Source of the DNA: Sungkyunkwania multivorans
Lineage (GTDB): Bacteria; Bacteroidota; Bacteroidia; Flavobacteriales; Flavobacteriaceae
Length of the DNA: 64,000 nucleotides
NCBI RefSeq assembly: GCF_042675645.1
Contig: NZ_JBHTJH010000017.1
Coordinates: 372,001 to 436,000, forward strand
Direction: 5' to 3'
A program made the position numbers and the translations under genes. A model generated the notes under the pieces. The model was given only the letters and a program-made list of their open reading frames with translations. It did not search any database and had not been told where the DNA came from. Positions 18,229 to 27,500 of this stretch are shown here, in pieces (position 1 is the stretch's first letter; each line of letters opens with the position of its first letter).

Positions 18229-19365
18229 ATGCGATTCGAAGAGGTTTTAGGACAAGAACATTTAAAAAAGCATCTCATTCAAAGTGCTGATAAAGGCAGA
18301 ATACCGCATGCACAGCTCTTTGTTGGTCCCGAGGGTTCTGGCACATTGGTAGCGGCCATAGCCTATGCACGGTATCTGATTTGTAACAAGAATAGTAGTA
18401 GCACGGACTGTCACTTAAAGTTTGATCAGCTCGCGCATCCCGATCTTCATTTCGCATTTCCGGTAAATACGAACGATCGTATAAAAAAACATCCTGTTTC
18501 CAACCATTTCATGGGTGAATGGCGGCAATTCTTAAAGGAGCAGCCTTATGGAAACTTGTTCGATTGGCTAAGGCTTTTGGGAATAGAAAAAAAGCAAGGC
18601 AACATCGGAGTAGATGAAGCTACTGATATCGTAAAAAAGCTCTCATTAAAATCTTTTGAAGGGGGTCACAAAGTGATGATCATTTGGATGGCCGAGCGCC
18701 TCAATAGCGCTGCATCCAACAAGCTGCTAAAGCTTCTTGAAGAACCTCCAAAAGATACCGTCTTTATCCTTATTGCTATCGATGAGGAGCAGCTTATAAG
18801 CACGATAAGGTCTCGTTGTCAGGTTTTACATTTTGCTCGTTTGCCAGAAGCTGTCATCAAAGAGGCTTTGATCGCTCGCAACGTGAACCCTATTGAGGCG
18901 CAGCGCCTTGCGCATCAATCAAATGGTAATTTTAACAAGGCGGTCGACCTGGTCAACAGAGATAGCGAGGACCTGGTGTTTGAGCAATGGTTTGTGAGTT
19001 GGGTTCGAAGTGCCTTCAAGGCGAAGGGAAATAAAGGTGCCATTCACGACCTTATAGCTTGGGGCGAGGAAATCGCAAAAACAGGGAGAGAAACACAAAT
19101 AAAGTTCTTGAAATTCTGTTTAGAGCTTTTCAGACAAGCCATGTTGCTTCATTATAAGGCGGAATCATTGGTGTTTATGCAGCCTTCGGTTGAGAATTTT
19201 GAGCTGAAAAAATTTGCGCCCTTTGTGCATGAAAATAATGTGGTGGAAATTACTGAAGAGTTGCAGGATGCCATCTATCATATAGAACGCAACGCTAATT
19301 CGAAGATCATTTTGACCGATCTTTCCATTAAACTTACTCGACTGCTTCATAGTAAGGCGAGTTGA
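18229..19365 (+). CDS. holB: DNA polymerase III subunit delta' (HolB-like clamp-loader protein)
   Basis: This is a clamp-loader subunit of the replicative polymerase, 378 aa from the chosen ATG (MRFEEVLGQEHLKKHL). The N-terminal AAA+ fold has GPEGSGTLVAAIAYARYLIC at the Walker A position, where the Lys of GxxxxGK[ST] is absent, as expected for a delta' subunit that does not use ATP. KVMIIWMAERLNSAASNKLLKLLEEPP and STIRSRCQ (sensor 1/arginine region) follow. The helical C-terminal domain is less conserved. An in-frame GTG 36 nt upstream would add 12 residues but lies above the promoter. It appears monocistronic. Confidence 0.9.
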   Translation: MRFEEVLGQEHLKKHLIQSADKGRIPHAQLFVGPEGSGTLVAAIAYARYLICNKNSSSTDCHLKFDQLAHPDLHFAFPVNTNDRIKKHPVSNHFMGEWRQFLKEQPYGNLFDWLRLLGIEKKQGNIGVDEATDIVKKLSLKSFEGGHKVMIIWMAERLNSAASNKLLKLLEEPPKDTVFILIAIDEEQLISTIRSRCQVLHFARLPEAVIKEALIARNVNPIEAQRLAHQSNGNFNKAVDLVNRDSEDLVFEQWFVSWVRSAFKAKGNKGAIHDLIAWGEEIAKTGRETQIKFLKFCLELFRQAMLLHYKAESLVFMQPSVENFELKKFAPFVHENNVVEITEELQDAIYHIERNANSKIILTDLSIKLTRLLHSKAS

Positions 19366-19518
19366 ATTTACAACAACTCATTGCTGAAAATTCTTATGTC
19401 TCTTTACATGTGGGTGTTTCACTTCTTTTTAATCCAGATTTAGCATGTGCTAATCGAGAAAATTTCGAATTAACGATGGAATTTCGTTTCTTTCATATCA
19501 CTAACTAATATTAACTCC

Positions 19519-19917
19519 ATGGAAAAAGCTTTATCGAATATTACCGAAATTTTGCTTTTGTTGTTTTTGATCATAACATTTCTGCAAAGTGCATTGGATA
19601 AGATCTTCGATTGGAAAGGCAATGTAGATTGGCTAAAAGGTCATTTTTCCAAGACTTTTTTTCAAAATTATGTGCCTTTGGCGCTCTTTAAAGTGCTTGT
19701 CGTTGAGCTTGTTGCTGGCGTAGTTTGTTTGATCGGTATTTTCAAACTAATTATGGAAGGTGAAAAGAGCGTAGCGCTTTACGGAGCTATTCTGAGTTGC
19801 ATAGCGCTGTTGATGTTGCTCTTTGGCCAAAGGGTTGCAAAGGATTATGATGGAGCCAGAACCATCGCTATCTATTTTGCGCCGGCGATCTTTACGGTTT
19901 TCCTGCTAGCGCGATAA
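19519..19917 (+). CDS. DoxX-family membrane protein
   Basis: This is a 132-aa integral membrane protein with four predicted helices (about residues 8-26, 50-75, 82-102, 110-130). The layout and the run NITEILLLLFLIITFLQSA followed by LDKIFDWKGN fit the DoxX/DoxD-like family in Bacteroidota. Function is not established. It stands alone, convergent with the OmpH/Skp gene, and is closed by a strong bidirectional terminator. Confidence 0.7.
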   Translation: MEKALSNITEILLLLFLIITFLQSALDKIFDWKGNVDWLKGHFSKTFFQNYVPLALFKVLVVELVAGVVCLIGIFKLIMEGEKSVALYGAILSCIALLMLLFGQRVAKDYDGARTIAIYFAPAIFTVFLLAR

Positions 19918-19925
19918 ACACAATA

Positions 19926-19954
19926 AAAAGGGGCTCCGTTGAGGAGCCCCTTTT
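19926..19954 (+). terminator. Bidirectional terminator between the DoxX gene and ompH
   Basis: Perfect 12-bp stem AAAAGGGGCTCC / GGAGCCCCTTTT (19926-19937, 19943-19954) with a 5-nt loop, with T runs on both strands. Confidence 0.92.
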
Positions 19955-19975
19955 GCTTATAATATAAAACGCTTT

Positions 19976-20494
19976 TTATTGCTTTTCTGTCTCGTACTTT
20001 TTATTGAGCTCTTCCAATAGCAATGAGGTAATATCATTGGCCTCGGTACCGTACAAAACACTTCCAGCCTCATTGGCGCCTAAGATATAGGTATATCCAT
20101 TGGTCTTTCCGTAGTCTTTGACGAAATTCTTTACTTTCTTTACCAAAGAATCTATTTCTTTTTGGCTGGCCATTTGTATTTGTTGTTCCTCATATTGAAG
20201 TTGCTGTGAGAGCATCTGTTGTTTCTGACCTAATTCTTGATAGCGCTCCTCTGCCTTTTTGCGCGCCATTTTTGCCGCTTTGTCCTGAAATTCTTGTGCC
20301 TCGGCCTGAAACGCTCTAGAAAGACTATCTGTCTTCTTCTGAAAAGCTTCTATTTGGACCTTGAACTTTTCTTCTATGTCCTTCTTTTCTTGGTATTCAT
20401 TCACCAATTCGGAATTATCGACGAAAGCAATCTTTTGCTTTTCACAAGAAACAAATGCCATGAGTGCTATTGCGCCAAAAATTAATTTCTTCAT
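19976..20494 (-). CDS. OmpH/Skp-family periplasmic chaperone-like lipoprotein
   Basis: This 172-aa protein has the short-lobed Skp layout: N-terminal strand KIAFVDNSELVNEY, a long Lys/Gln/Glu-rich coiled-coil hairpin (about 35-135), and the C-terminal strand YTYILGANEAGSVLYG. The signal peptide ends with FVSC, a lipobox with Cys at 17, so it is probably a lipoprotein and not free in the periplasm as in enterobacteria. Skp proteins hold unfolded outer-membrane proteins. In Bacteroidota several paralogues exist, and this one is not next to bamA here. Confidence 0.85.
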   Translation of the reverse strand: MKKLIFGAIALMAFVSCEKQKIAFVDNSELVNEYQEKKDIEEKFKVQIEAFQKKTDSLSRAFQAEAQEFQDKAAKMARKKAEERYQELGQKQQMLSQQLQYEEQQIQMASQKEIDSLVKKVKNFVKDYGKTNGYTYILGANEAGSVLYGTEANDITSLLLEELNKKYETEKQ

Positions 20495-20521
20495 TCTCTC
20501 TTAAATTTATATAATGGAACG

Positions 20522-20529
20522 CAAATGTA
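20522..20529 (-). promoter_or_regulatory. -7 element of the OmpH/Skp gene
   Basis: Minus-strand TACATTTG matches TAnnTTTG, 27 nt upstream of the ATG. No good TTG at -33 spacing is seen. The rest of 20530-20723 is AT-rich and shows no gene. Confidence 0.45.
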
Positions 20530-20723
20530 ACAAAGTATCTGCGAATTGGCTCTGGTGGACTAAAAATTTCAATTTATATGAATCATCATAAAAAATGATT
20601 GTTTATAGATCAATTATAAGTTTTATCAATACCATATCGCTTGTATTGAAGTTTATACACTGCTTTTTTGATTCGTAGCGGCAATAGATATGCCCAAGAT
20701 GACGAAACACGCTTAAATCGGCT

Positions 20724-21587
20724 CTAATTGCCCAATTCTTTCTTTTCTATGATATAGATCAGCGAGGAGTACTCTCCTGAACTTGTTGCTGTAAGATTTG
20801 ACTTAACGCCTGTAAGAAAAGCCTTAATTGTATTCATTTTACCTGTTTTATACTTTTCAGACAATAAGCTTACGTAGTAAGCATCAAATTTCATCGGTAA
20901 TATTTGTATGATCTGCATTTGATACTTCTCAAATAAGATAGCGATCGATTTTTTCGAAAAATGCCATAAATGTCTAGGAACATCATATGCTGCCCAGAAC
21001 TCCTTATAATGATTTGCATCGTAGGAATTAAAATTAGGTACTGCAATGAAAATGGTCCCATCTTTTTTCAGGAGCCTTTTCAACTCCAAAATTTGTTTCT
21101 CTAGATCCGGCACATGTTCTAAGACATGCCACATGGTAATTGCGTCAAAACACTCATCATCTAAATGCTGCGTGTTCTTTTGTAATTCAATTCCTTTTTT
21201 ACCTGCCAATGCCCTTGCTTGCTCATCGGGCTCAATTCCCGCGATGTCCCATCCTCTTTTCTTAGCCTCGCGCAGAAAATCTCCGGTGCCGGCACCAATG
21301 TCTAGAAGTTGACCTTTTTGTTTTTGATAGCGAGTGATGGTCCTTACCTTTTTGGCCAGGGCATATTTTTTAACCAAGTGATATACTTTTTCAAATATGC
21401 TTCTTTTAGCATCTGTGTGTGAAATATAATCTTCACTCTGGTAATAGGATGGTAATTTTTCGGCTGTTGGTTTTGGAGAAGTAACGAGCATGTCTAGCTC
21501 TTTGTTTTTCAACAATTGAAAAATTTCACCAGAAACCGTGTGGTCTTTACAGCTTAAAAAGATTTCTTCATTGCTATGGTCTACCAT
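20724..21587 (-). CDS. Class I SAM-dependent methyltransferase
   Basis: This 287-aa Rossmann-fold methyltransferase has SAM motif I LLDIGAGTGDFLREAKKRG (near residue 92), the acidic post-I residue in GIEPDE, and a motif resembling UbiE/bioC-type enzymes, MWHVLEHVPDLEKQI, then AVPNFNSYDA and VPRHLWHFSKKSI. The VPRHLWHF segment is common in methyltransferases that act on quinones, sugars or lipids; the substrate is not identifiable. Its start overlaps the upstream lipoprotein gene by 7 nt. It is the last gene of the DUF4175-ybeY-mnmG run. Confidence 0.85.
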   Translation of the reverse strand: MVDHSNEEIFLSCKDHTVSGEIFQLLKNKELDMLVTSPKPTAEKLPSYYQSEDYISHTDAKRSIFEKVYHLVKKYALAKKVRTITRYQKQKGQLLDIGAGTGDFLREAKKRGWDIAGIEPDEQARALAGKKGIELQKNTQHLDDECFDAITMWHVLEHVPDLEKQILELKRLLKKDGTIFIAVPNFNSYDANHYKEFWAAYDVPRHLWHFSKKSIAILFEKYQMQIIQILPMKFDAYYVSLLSEKYKTGKMNTIKAFLTGVKSNLTATSSGEYSSLIYIIEKKELGN

Positions 21588-22105
21588 GTATTGAGATATT
21601 CATCTTTTAGACTACGAAGATAATCTACTGCGATGTTTCTAAAAAGAGAATCTGTGGATAGGCAATCGTTTCCATAATCATCTGCAACGGAAATGGCGAT
21701 AAAGCTATACGATTTTTCATCTTCGCTATACTCAGCACGTCTATTTTCGTTTGAGACGGCCTTCGAAATGATTGGAGTGAGTAAATCTAAGGTGTGACTT
21801 TGTTCGTTAACGGTTGGTGTTTCCACGCTGATATTAAGATTTGCCCCATTCTCGGTGATCGTGTACGTTTTAGAAAACTTAAAATTTTCCAGCCCGTGCT
21901 TTTTTGCTATAAATTGTTTGAAGTCTATTTCCGTGCCAGGATTTTCAAAGACGAAAGCTTTGCGATCCTTATCAAGCTTTAGTCCTTTGAGCTCTTTTTT
22001 GTTTGCAATGTAGAAATTTTCAACTTCTGGTGGTTTGTTCACTCGAAGTGTTACGCAGCTGCTCAGACAAATCAATAGTGCGTAGAATGTGGTTTTCCTT
22101 ATCAT
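21581..22105 (-). CDS. Predicted lipoprotein of unknown function
   Basis: This is a 174-aa protein from the ATG at 22103-22105. I chose it over one 36 nt further upstream because it gives a clean lipoprotein signal, MIRKTTFYALLICLSSC, with the lipobox LSSC. The mature part is mixed alpha/beta and polar (VTLRVNKPPEVENFYI, then AISVADDYGNDCLSTDSLFRNIAVDYLRSL near the end). I do not recognise a family. It lies between mnmG (gap about 90 nt) and the methyltransferase (7-nt overlap), so it is probably co-transcribed. Confidence 0.7.
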   Translation of the reverse strand: MIRKTTFYALLICLSSCVTLRVNKPPEVENFYIANKKELKGLKLDKDRKAFVFENPGTEIDFKQFIAKKHGLENFKFSKTYTITENGANLNISVETPTVNEQSHTLDLLTPIISKAVSNENRRAEYSEDEKSYSFIAISVADDYGNDCLSTDSLFRNIAVDYLRSLKDEYLNTW

Positions 22106-22178
22106 CTTTTGGTCATTTAGTTTGATATTCCTTTTAATCAAAAACTAGGCCAAAAAATAGTTAGCTTTTCGCTATAAT

Positions 22179-22194
22179 TGTTTCACGTGGAACA
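22179..22194. promoter_or_regulatory. parS: parS site 1 (ParB binding) at the mnmG stop codon
   Basis: TGTTTCACGTGGAACA is one half-site combination of the conserved bacterial parS 16-mer TGTTnCACGTGnAACA. It extends to a 22-nt near-palindrome (22176-22197) that runs into the mnmG stop codon (22196-22198). Two further sites lie 1.9 kb away at the other end of mnmG. Confidence 0.85.
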
Positions 22195-22195
22195 A

Positions 22196-24067
22196 TTATC
22201 TACCCATGTAGACCAACATCACACTTATGTCACTTGGAGAAACACCACTTATTCTAGATGCTTGTGCCAAAGAAGTGGGTCTAATTTCCTCCAGTTTCTC
22301 TTTCGCCTCAAATGACAACGACTTCAACTTTGAATAATCAAATTTTTCAGGAATTCTAATATCTTCTAACTTATTAAGCTTATCGGCATTATTCTTTTCC
22401 TTTTCTATATAGCCCGCATATTTAATTTGAATTTCCGTTTGCTGTAGCACTTCTTGCTCCAGTTCCTTGTTCAATACAAAATCTGCCACTGGTTCAAAAC
22501 TCATCATATCTTGCATGGTGATTCCTGGCCTCGAAAAGATCTTAAACATCTTATCGGATTGCTTCATGAGTGAAGAATTCTTGGACGATAACATCGGGTT
22601 GGCTATTTCTGGTTTGATGCTGGTCTCTCTAAAAAAATTGATAAAAGCATCCGCATCCTTTTTCTTCTTTTCCATCTTTCTTAGACGCTCTTCTGACGCC
22701 AGACCAATTTCATGAGCGATAGGTGTAAGTCTAAAATCAGCATTATCTTGTCGCAATAGGGTTCGGTATTCAGCTCGAGATGTAAACATCCTATATGGCT
22801 CTTCCGTACCTTTGGTGATCAGATCATCGATCAACACCCCTATATATGCTTCATTTCGTTTAAGCACAAAAGGGGATTCCCCTTTTACCTTCAATGCTGC
22901 ATTCACTCCCGCCATCAGTCCTTGAGAAGCCGCCTCTTCGTAGCCAGTCGTTCCATTGATCTGTCCTGCAAAGTATAGGCCTTTTACCAACTTCGTCTCA
23001 AGCGTATGCATTAATTGCGTCGGAGGAAAATAGTCATACTCAATCGCATACCCAGGTCTAAAGAATTTTACATTTTCAAATCCGGCGACTGAACGTAGCG
23101 CTTTAAATTGCACATCTTCGGGTAACGAAGTGGAGAATCCATTTACATAAACCTCTACGGTATCCCATCCTTCAGGTTCTACAAAGATCTGATGTCGATC
23201 CTTGTCGGCGAATCGATTGATCTTGTCCTCAATTGAAGGACAATATCTGGGCCCTATACTTTTTATTCGACCATTGAACATAGGCGAACGATCAAATCCC
23301 TCTCGAAGTAAATCGTGAACGCGCTCACTTGTATAGGTCATGTGACAGCTACGTTGTTCTGTCAAAGGATTGGTGACATCGGCATAGGAGAACTTCTCTG
23401 GTTGTTCATCACCAGGTTCTTCATTCATTTTAGAATAATCGAGCGATCTTCCATCAACTCTTGGAGGCGTCCCTGTCTTCATTCGACCAGATTCAAAACC
23501 CAGCGCAACGAGCTCTTCTGTAATTCCGGTTGCTGCTCTTTCTCCAGCTCTACCACCACCGAATTGTTTCTCACCGATATGGATGAGCCCGTTTAAAAAT
23601 GTTCCATTCGTTAATACAACACTCTTGGCGTAGACGGTTATTCCTAAAGATGTGTGTACGCCTCTAATCTCTCCATTCTCGACAAGCAGTCCAGAAACCA
23701 TCTCTTGGTAGAAGTCCAAATTTGGTGTCTGCTCCAGCATTATCCGCCACTGCTCTGCAAATCGCATCCTATCGCTTTGCGCCCTTGGTGACCACATTGC
23801 AGGACCTTTGGATTTATTGAGCATCTTAAACTGTATCGCACTCTTGTCGGTGACAATACCGCTATATCCACCAAGTGCATCGATCTCTCTAACGATCTGC
23901 CCTTTGGCAATGCCGCCCATTGCTGGGTTGCACGACATTTGAGCAATGTTCTGAAGATTCATGGTGATCAATAGTGTGCTACATCCCATATTGGCTGCGG
24001 CAGCTGCGGCTTCCGACCCAGCGTGTCCAGCACCAACAACTATTACATCGTATTCCTTATCAAACAT
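22196..24067 (-). CDS. mnmG: MnmG (GidA), tRNA uridine-34 carboxymethylaminomethyl synthesis enzyme
   Basis: This FAD- and NADH-dependent partner of MnmE forms cmnm5U at the wobble position of certain tRNAs. It is 623 aa, the standard length. Motifs are the FAD-binding VVGAGHAGSEAAAAAANMG (residues 10-28), MSCNPAMGGIAKGQIVREIDALGG, GTFLNGLIHIGE, the FAGQINGTTGYEEAASQGL signature and the C-terminal LAQASRISGVSPSDISVML. In many bacteria this gene lies near the replication origin. Here it is framed by three parS sites. Confidence 0.96.
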   Translation of the reverse strand: MFDKEYDVIVVGAGHAGSEAAAAAANMGCSTLLITMNLQNIAQMSCNPAMGGIAKGQIVREIDALGGYSGIVTDKSAIQFKMLNKSKGPAMWSPRAQSDRMRFAEQWRIMLEQTPNLDFYQEMVSGLLVENGEIRGVHTSLGITVYAKSVVLTNGTFLNGLIHIGEKQFGGGRAGERAATGITEELVALGFESGRMKTGTPPRVDGRSLDYSKMNEEPGDEQPEKFSYADVTNPLTEQRSCHMTYTSERVHDLLREGFDRSPMFNGRIKSIGPRYCPSIEDKINRFADKDRHQIFVEPEGWDTVEVYVNGFSTSLPEDVQFKALRSVAGFENVKFFRPGYAIEYDYFPPTQLMHTLETKLVKGLYFAGQINGTTGYEEAASQGLMAGVNAALKVKGESPFVLKRNEAYIGVLIDDLITKGTEEPYRMFTSRAEYRTLLRQDNADFRLTPIAHEIGLASEERLRKMEKKKKDADAFINFFRETSIKPEIANPMLSSKNSSLMKQSDKMFKIFSRPGITMQDMMSFEPVADFVLNKELEQEVLQQTEIQIKYAGYIEKEKNNADKLNKLEDIRIPEKFDYSKLKSLSFEAKEKLEEIRPTSLAQASRISGVSPSDISVMLVYMGR

Positions 24068-24079
24068 AACTTTTAGTAT

Positions 24080-24095
24080 TGTTCCACGTGAAACA
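24080..24095. promoter_or_regulatory. parS: parS site 2 between mnmG and ybeY
   Basis: TGTTCCACGTGAAACA is identical to the classic Bacillus-type parS 16-mer. It lies in the 44-nt gap between the mnmG start and the ybeY stop. Confidence 0.88.
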
Positions 24096-24111
24096 ATTTA
24101 TTCTATTATGA

Positions 24112-24531
24112 TTATTGTTCCACGTGGAACAATAAAAGTTTTTCCTCCTCTTTCGCCCTCATTATACCAGCCTCTTTCTCCGACTTGTCTTTATACCCGC
24201 AATAGTGTAAAATACCATGGACCATCACGCGTTTGAGTTCCTCATCAAATTCTACATCATAACGACTAGCGTTATCCCTTACCCGCTCAACTGAAATAAA
24301 AATATCCCCTTGTAAAAGATCTCCCACCGTATAATCAAAACTAATAATGTCAGTAAAAGTGTCGTGTTCTAGATACTTAAGGTTTAACTCGTGAAGATAC
24401 TCATCATCACAAAAGATATAATTGATATCTCCTATCTCATATCCTTCGGTCGATGCTACCCGCATCATCCAATCCCTGTATCGCTCTTCGTCCTCTATAT
24501 TGAAATCTACCTCTGAATGGAATTCAATCAT
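24112..24531 (-). CDS. ybeY: YbeY, 16S rRNA maturation endoribonuclease
   Basis: This metal-dependent RNase acts in 16S rRNA 3'-end processing and ribosome quality control. It is 139 aa. The family motif is HGILHYCGYKD at residues 105-115. H105 and H109 are conserved, but the third zinc ligand, normally His in HGxxHLxGYDH, is Asp115 here. I recall the same KDK pattern in other Bacteroidota, so it is likely a lineage feature and not damage. EHDTFTDIISFDY (near residue 55) is the other signature. It overlaps the DUF4175 gene by 8 nt. The C-terminal FHVEQ is encoded by parS site 3. Confidence 0.92.
   Translation of the reverse strand: MIEFHSEVDFNIEDEERYRDWMMRVASTEGYEIGDINYIFCDDEYLHELNLKYLEHDTFTDIISFDYTVGDLLQGDIFISVERVRDNASRYDVEFDEELKRVMVHGILHYCGYKDKSEKEAGIMRAKEEEKLLLFHVEQ
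24116..24131. promoter_or_regulatory. parS: parS site 3 within the 3' end of ybeY
   Basis: TGTTCCACGTGGAACA is a perfect 16-nt palindromic parS. It is read by the ribosome as the last residues of YbeY (FHVEQ), so the site is both coding and a protein-binding element. It lies 36 nt from site 2, centre to centre. Confidence 0.88.
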
Positions 24532-27500
24532 TGTCCTTAAAATAGCTCTGTACCTTACGCTTATAAATTTGGCGCAAAGGTAATACTTGTCTATTTAATA
24601 TCTCTATTTGATTGAAATATTGTAGTTCCGATGGAGACTGTGGAACTTGTGGTAGTGTGAAACTTTTAGTGTTGGTTTCGCTTTCGCGCTCCTCTTTCTG
24701 TCCTTGCTCAAAAGCAGCATTTTCCAACTTAAGTAGCTGATGTTTCAGTTGTATCATTTGCTGCAATACCTGATTCGTCAACCCTTGTTCTAAGAGTTTA
24801 TTCTCAATTTGCTCCATTTCCTTTACTAAACGCTGGCCATCCTTACCCAAAACTTTCTCCCCATCCCTGTCTTCTAATTGCTTTTCCAAGGCCTGTCTTA
24901 ATTGTTGCTGCTGCTTATAAATTTCGAATAACATCTCAGAGTCAGATTCCGCATTGCCCTGGCCATCATTTCGGTTCTTTCCTTCTTGACCGCCCTTACT
25001 ATCACCTTCGCCCTTTTGACCGTTTTTGCCTTCCTTTTCACCTCCGTCTTTCTTACCTTCCTTTCCTTGACCAGAGGACTGAGGCTTCCCATCTTTACCT
25101 TGTTTCATACCTTTTTTCATTTGCTCGTTAAGCTGATCTTGACTCTGTATGATGTCTGGCAATTGAAAACCCCTAGACTTGCTTCCGCTACCCTGACCAC
25201 TACCCATACTCGCTTCCATATTATCCAACACATCACTCAAAAAACTAGCCAACTCATTTGCCGAGGTCAAGGCATATTGCTGATTACCCACACCCTGAAA
25301 GATCTGATTCTCCGCCAATCGTTCCAACGATTTATCGATGTTAAAATAGACATTGGTAATATTCTCATTCACCTGCTCAGAGATCTTTGGTTGACGTAAT
25401 GATAATGAAAATAAACTATCATCTACATGTTCGAATAAGTCCCTTAGCTCAAATTGCTTTTTCAACTTACTCGCAAAACCCGAGCTGCTATTATCCATTT
25501 GTCGAAATTGCTCTAACAAAGCCTCTTGATCAAAGGAAAAAAGCACCAAATTGTCCAATATCTGACGTAGTGCCTCTGCATCTTCTTGAGGAGAATCACC
25601 TCCACCTCCACTTGGCAAACCCTGTTTCATCTGTTGGCTCATCTTTTTCAATTTTTGCGCAGCTCTCTTCTGATTGGTCCTTGCCTGTTTCTGAGCATTC
25701 TGCTGCTGCTCTAAAGACTCCTGCTTTTCTTGTTCGCTTGTATTTTCATTCTTTTCTTCCTTCTCTATCTTTTCGAGTTCCTCACTGGCCTCACGCTGAT
25801 TTTTCTCTACTTCTTGCTCGCTCTTTTTATCTATGTCTATTTTCATTGGCCGCTTCAAGTCTTCATTATCCTTCTTCAACTCTTCCATCTGCTTTTGCAA
25901 GTCTTTGAACTCTTGGTTGAGCGCATCTTGTTTTTCCTTGGTGTTTTCCTTTCCCTCCTTTTTGGAAAGCTCATCTTGCTTTTCTGCTAGCTTGGCCAAT
26001 TCCTGCTGCATCTTCTCCGCCTTTTGCGCTACATAATATCTCTTTGTAAGCTCCAACACCTGCTCTAGGCTTCGCTCATTATTCTGTTGCTGCTTCGCCA
26101 GTTCTTCTAATTTCTGAGAGAGCTCGTCCTTGTTCATCTTATCTGCCAATTTCTCAAGCTCTTTCATCAGCTCCTCATTCTTTTCCAGCTCCTTTTGCTG
26201 ACGTTCTAATCTTTCTTTAAGCAGCTTTTTGTATTCATCTTCCTTTGTCTCTTCCTTCTGAAATTGCTCTAAATTTTCCTTCAATTCTTCGGTGAACTTC
26301 TTCATCATGCTTTCCTGTTCTCCTTGCCTTTTCAAAAAATTCTCCAATTGCTTCCTATCATTAAAGTTTAGATTGTTGCGTTCTTTCTGCGTTTTGGAAA
26401 TCTCCTTTAATTGTGTTTTCTGGTCCTTAAGCTTCTTCAGTGTATCATCAAAAGAATCAATGGTTTCCTTTTGTTGCTCTAACAACTCATTCTCCTTTTC
26501 TTCTGTCGTGAGTTTCCTATACGTGAATGTTTGAGACTTCGTTTTTTTTCCCTTTCTGAAAACATCGTTATCAATTACTTCAAAATATAAGCTATAACTC
26601 ATTCCCTCATCAATTTCCAAACCATTAGGAAAAGCATAAACAAATTGATCGATCGCCTGCTTTTCAATATCAAGGGCTATGCTCACCTTCTTTTCCTCAT
26701 TCATCGTCGGATAATAGACAAGTACTAGTTTGTCCACGGCATAGTCGTCACTAACTTGACCGTAGAACATCTTTTCTTCCACCAGCATAGAATCCTTTGC
26801 CTCCTTTACCTCGATTTGAGGATATTGATCCTTTACCACGTCCAAACTAAATCCTAAGCGTTCGTAATGTTTCAACTCATTATTACTTGTTGCTAATTCA
26901 TACTCACTGCTATTGAAAATCCTTTGGCTATAACTAAACCCATTTTCCTCAGCTTTAAACGAATAGATCGAATCCCCCATAAACATATCTATGCCCGTGG
27001 TTTCTTGACCTATCAAGTTCCAGGTGACCCTTGTTCCTTCCGGTATAAGGGCATTGCCGGTACTATTATACACCTCATCCTTTTTTCCAGTATAACTCGG
27101 ATAGTCAAGTAACATCTCAAACGATACAAGGGATGGAATCTTTACGACCTCGATGGTATAGTCCTTAGAATTTACACCGTTCGCAAATAGCGAAAATACC
27201 ATATCCTCTTTAGGCCTTTCGAAAACGTAGGAGAAACTCCCTGATCCGCTATTCTTCAGAAAATGTCGCTGTCCATCTACAATGATTTGAGCATTTTGAG
27301 GTAGTGCTTCGCCTACGACCTTCACTTCAACATAGAATGGTGTATTCTCAATGGCCCTCAACTCATCGCTCACCACAAAGAAACGAAACGGAGCCGGTGG
27401 TTCGTACGCAGTCGTATGATTTACAATCCGCTCATAGCTATCCGTAAACCAGTTAATATTTCCAGAAAAATAGACCAATAGTATAATCAACAACGGCAAG

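Noticed and set aside
20555..20570. GGCTCTGGTGG stretch upstream of the OmpH gene similar to part of the sRNA terminator
   Set aside because: Only eleven bases match and the stem partner is missing, so it is not a third copy.
25387..25908. Long opposite-strand frame over the DUF4175 coiled-coil region
   Set aside because: It is a shadow of the Lys/Glu/Gln-rich coding strand, with Phe/Ser/Leu-rich composition and no recognisable domain or start context.
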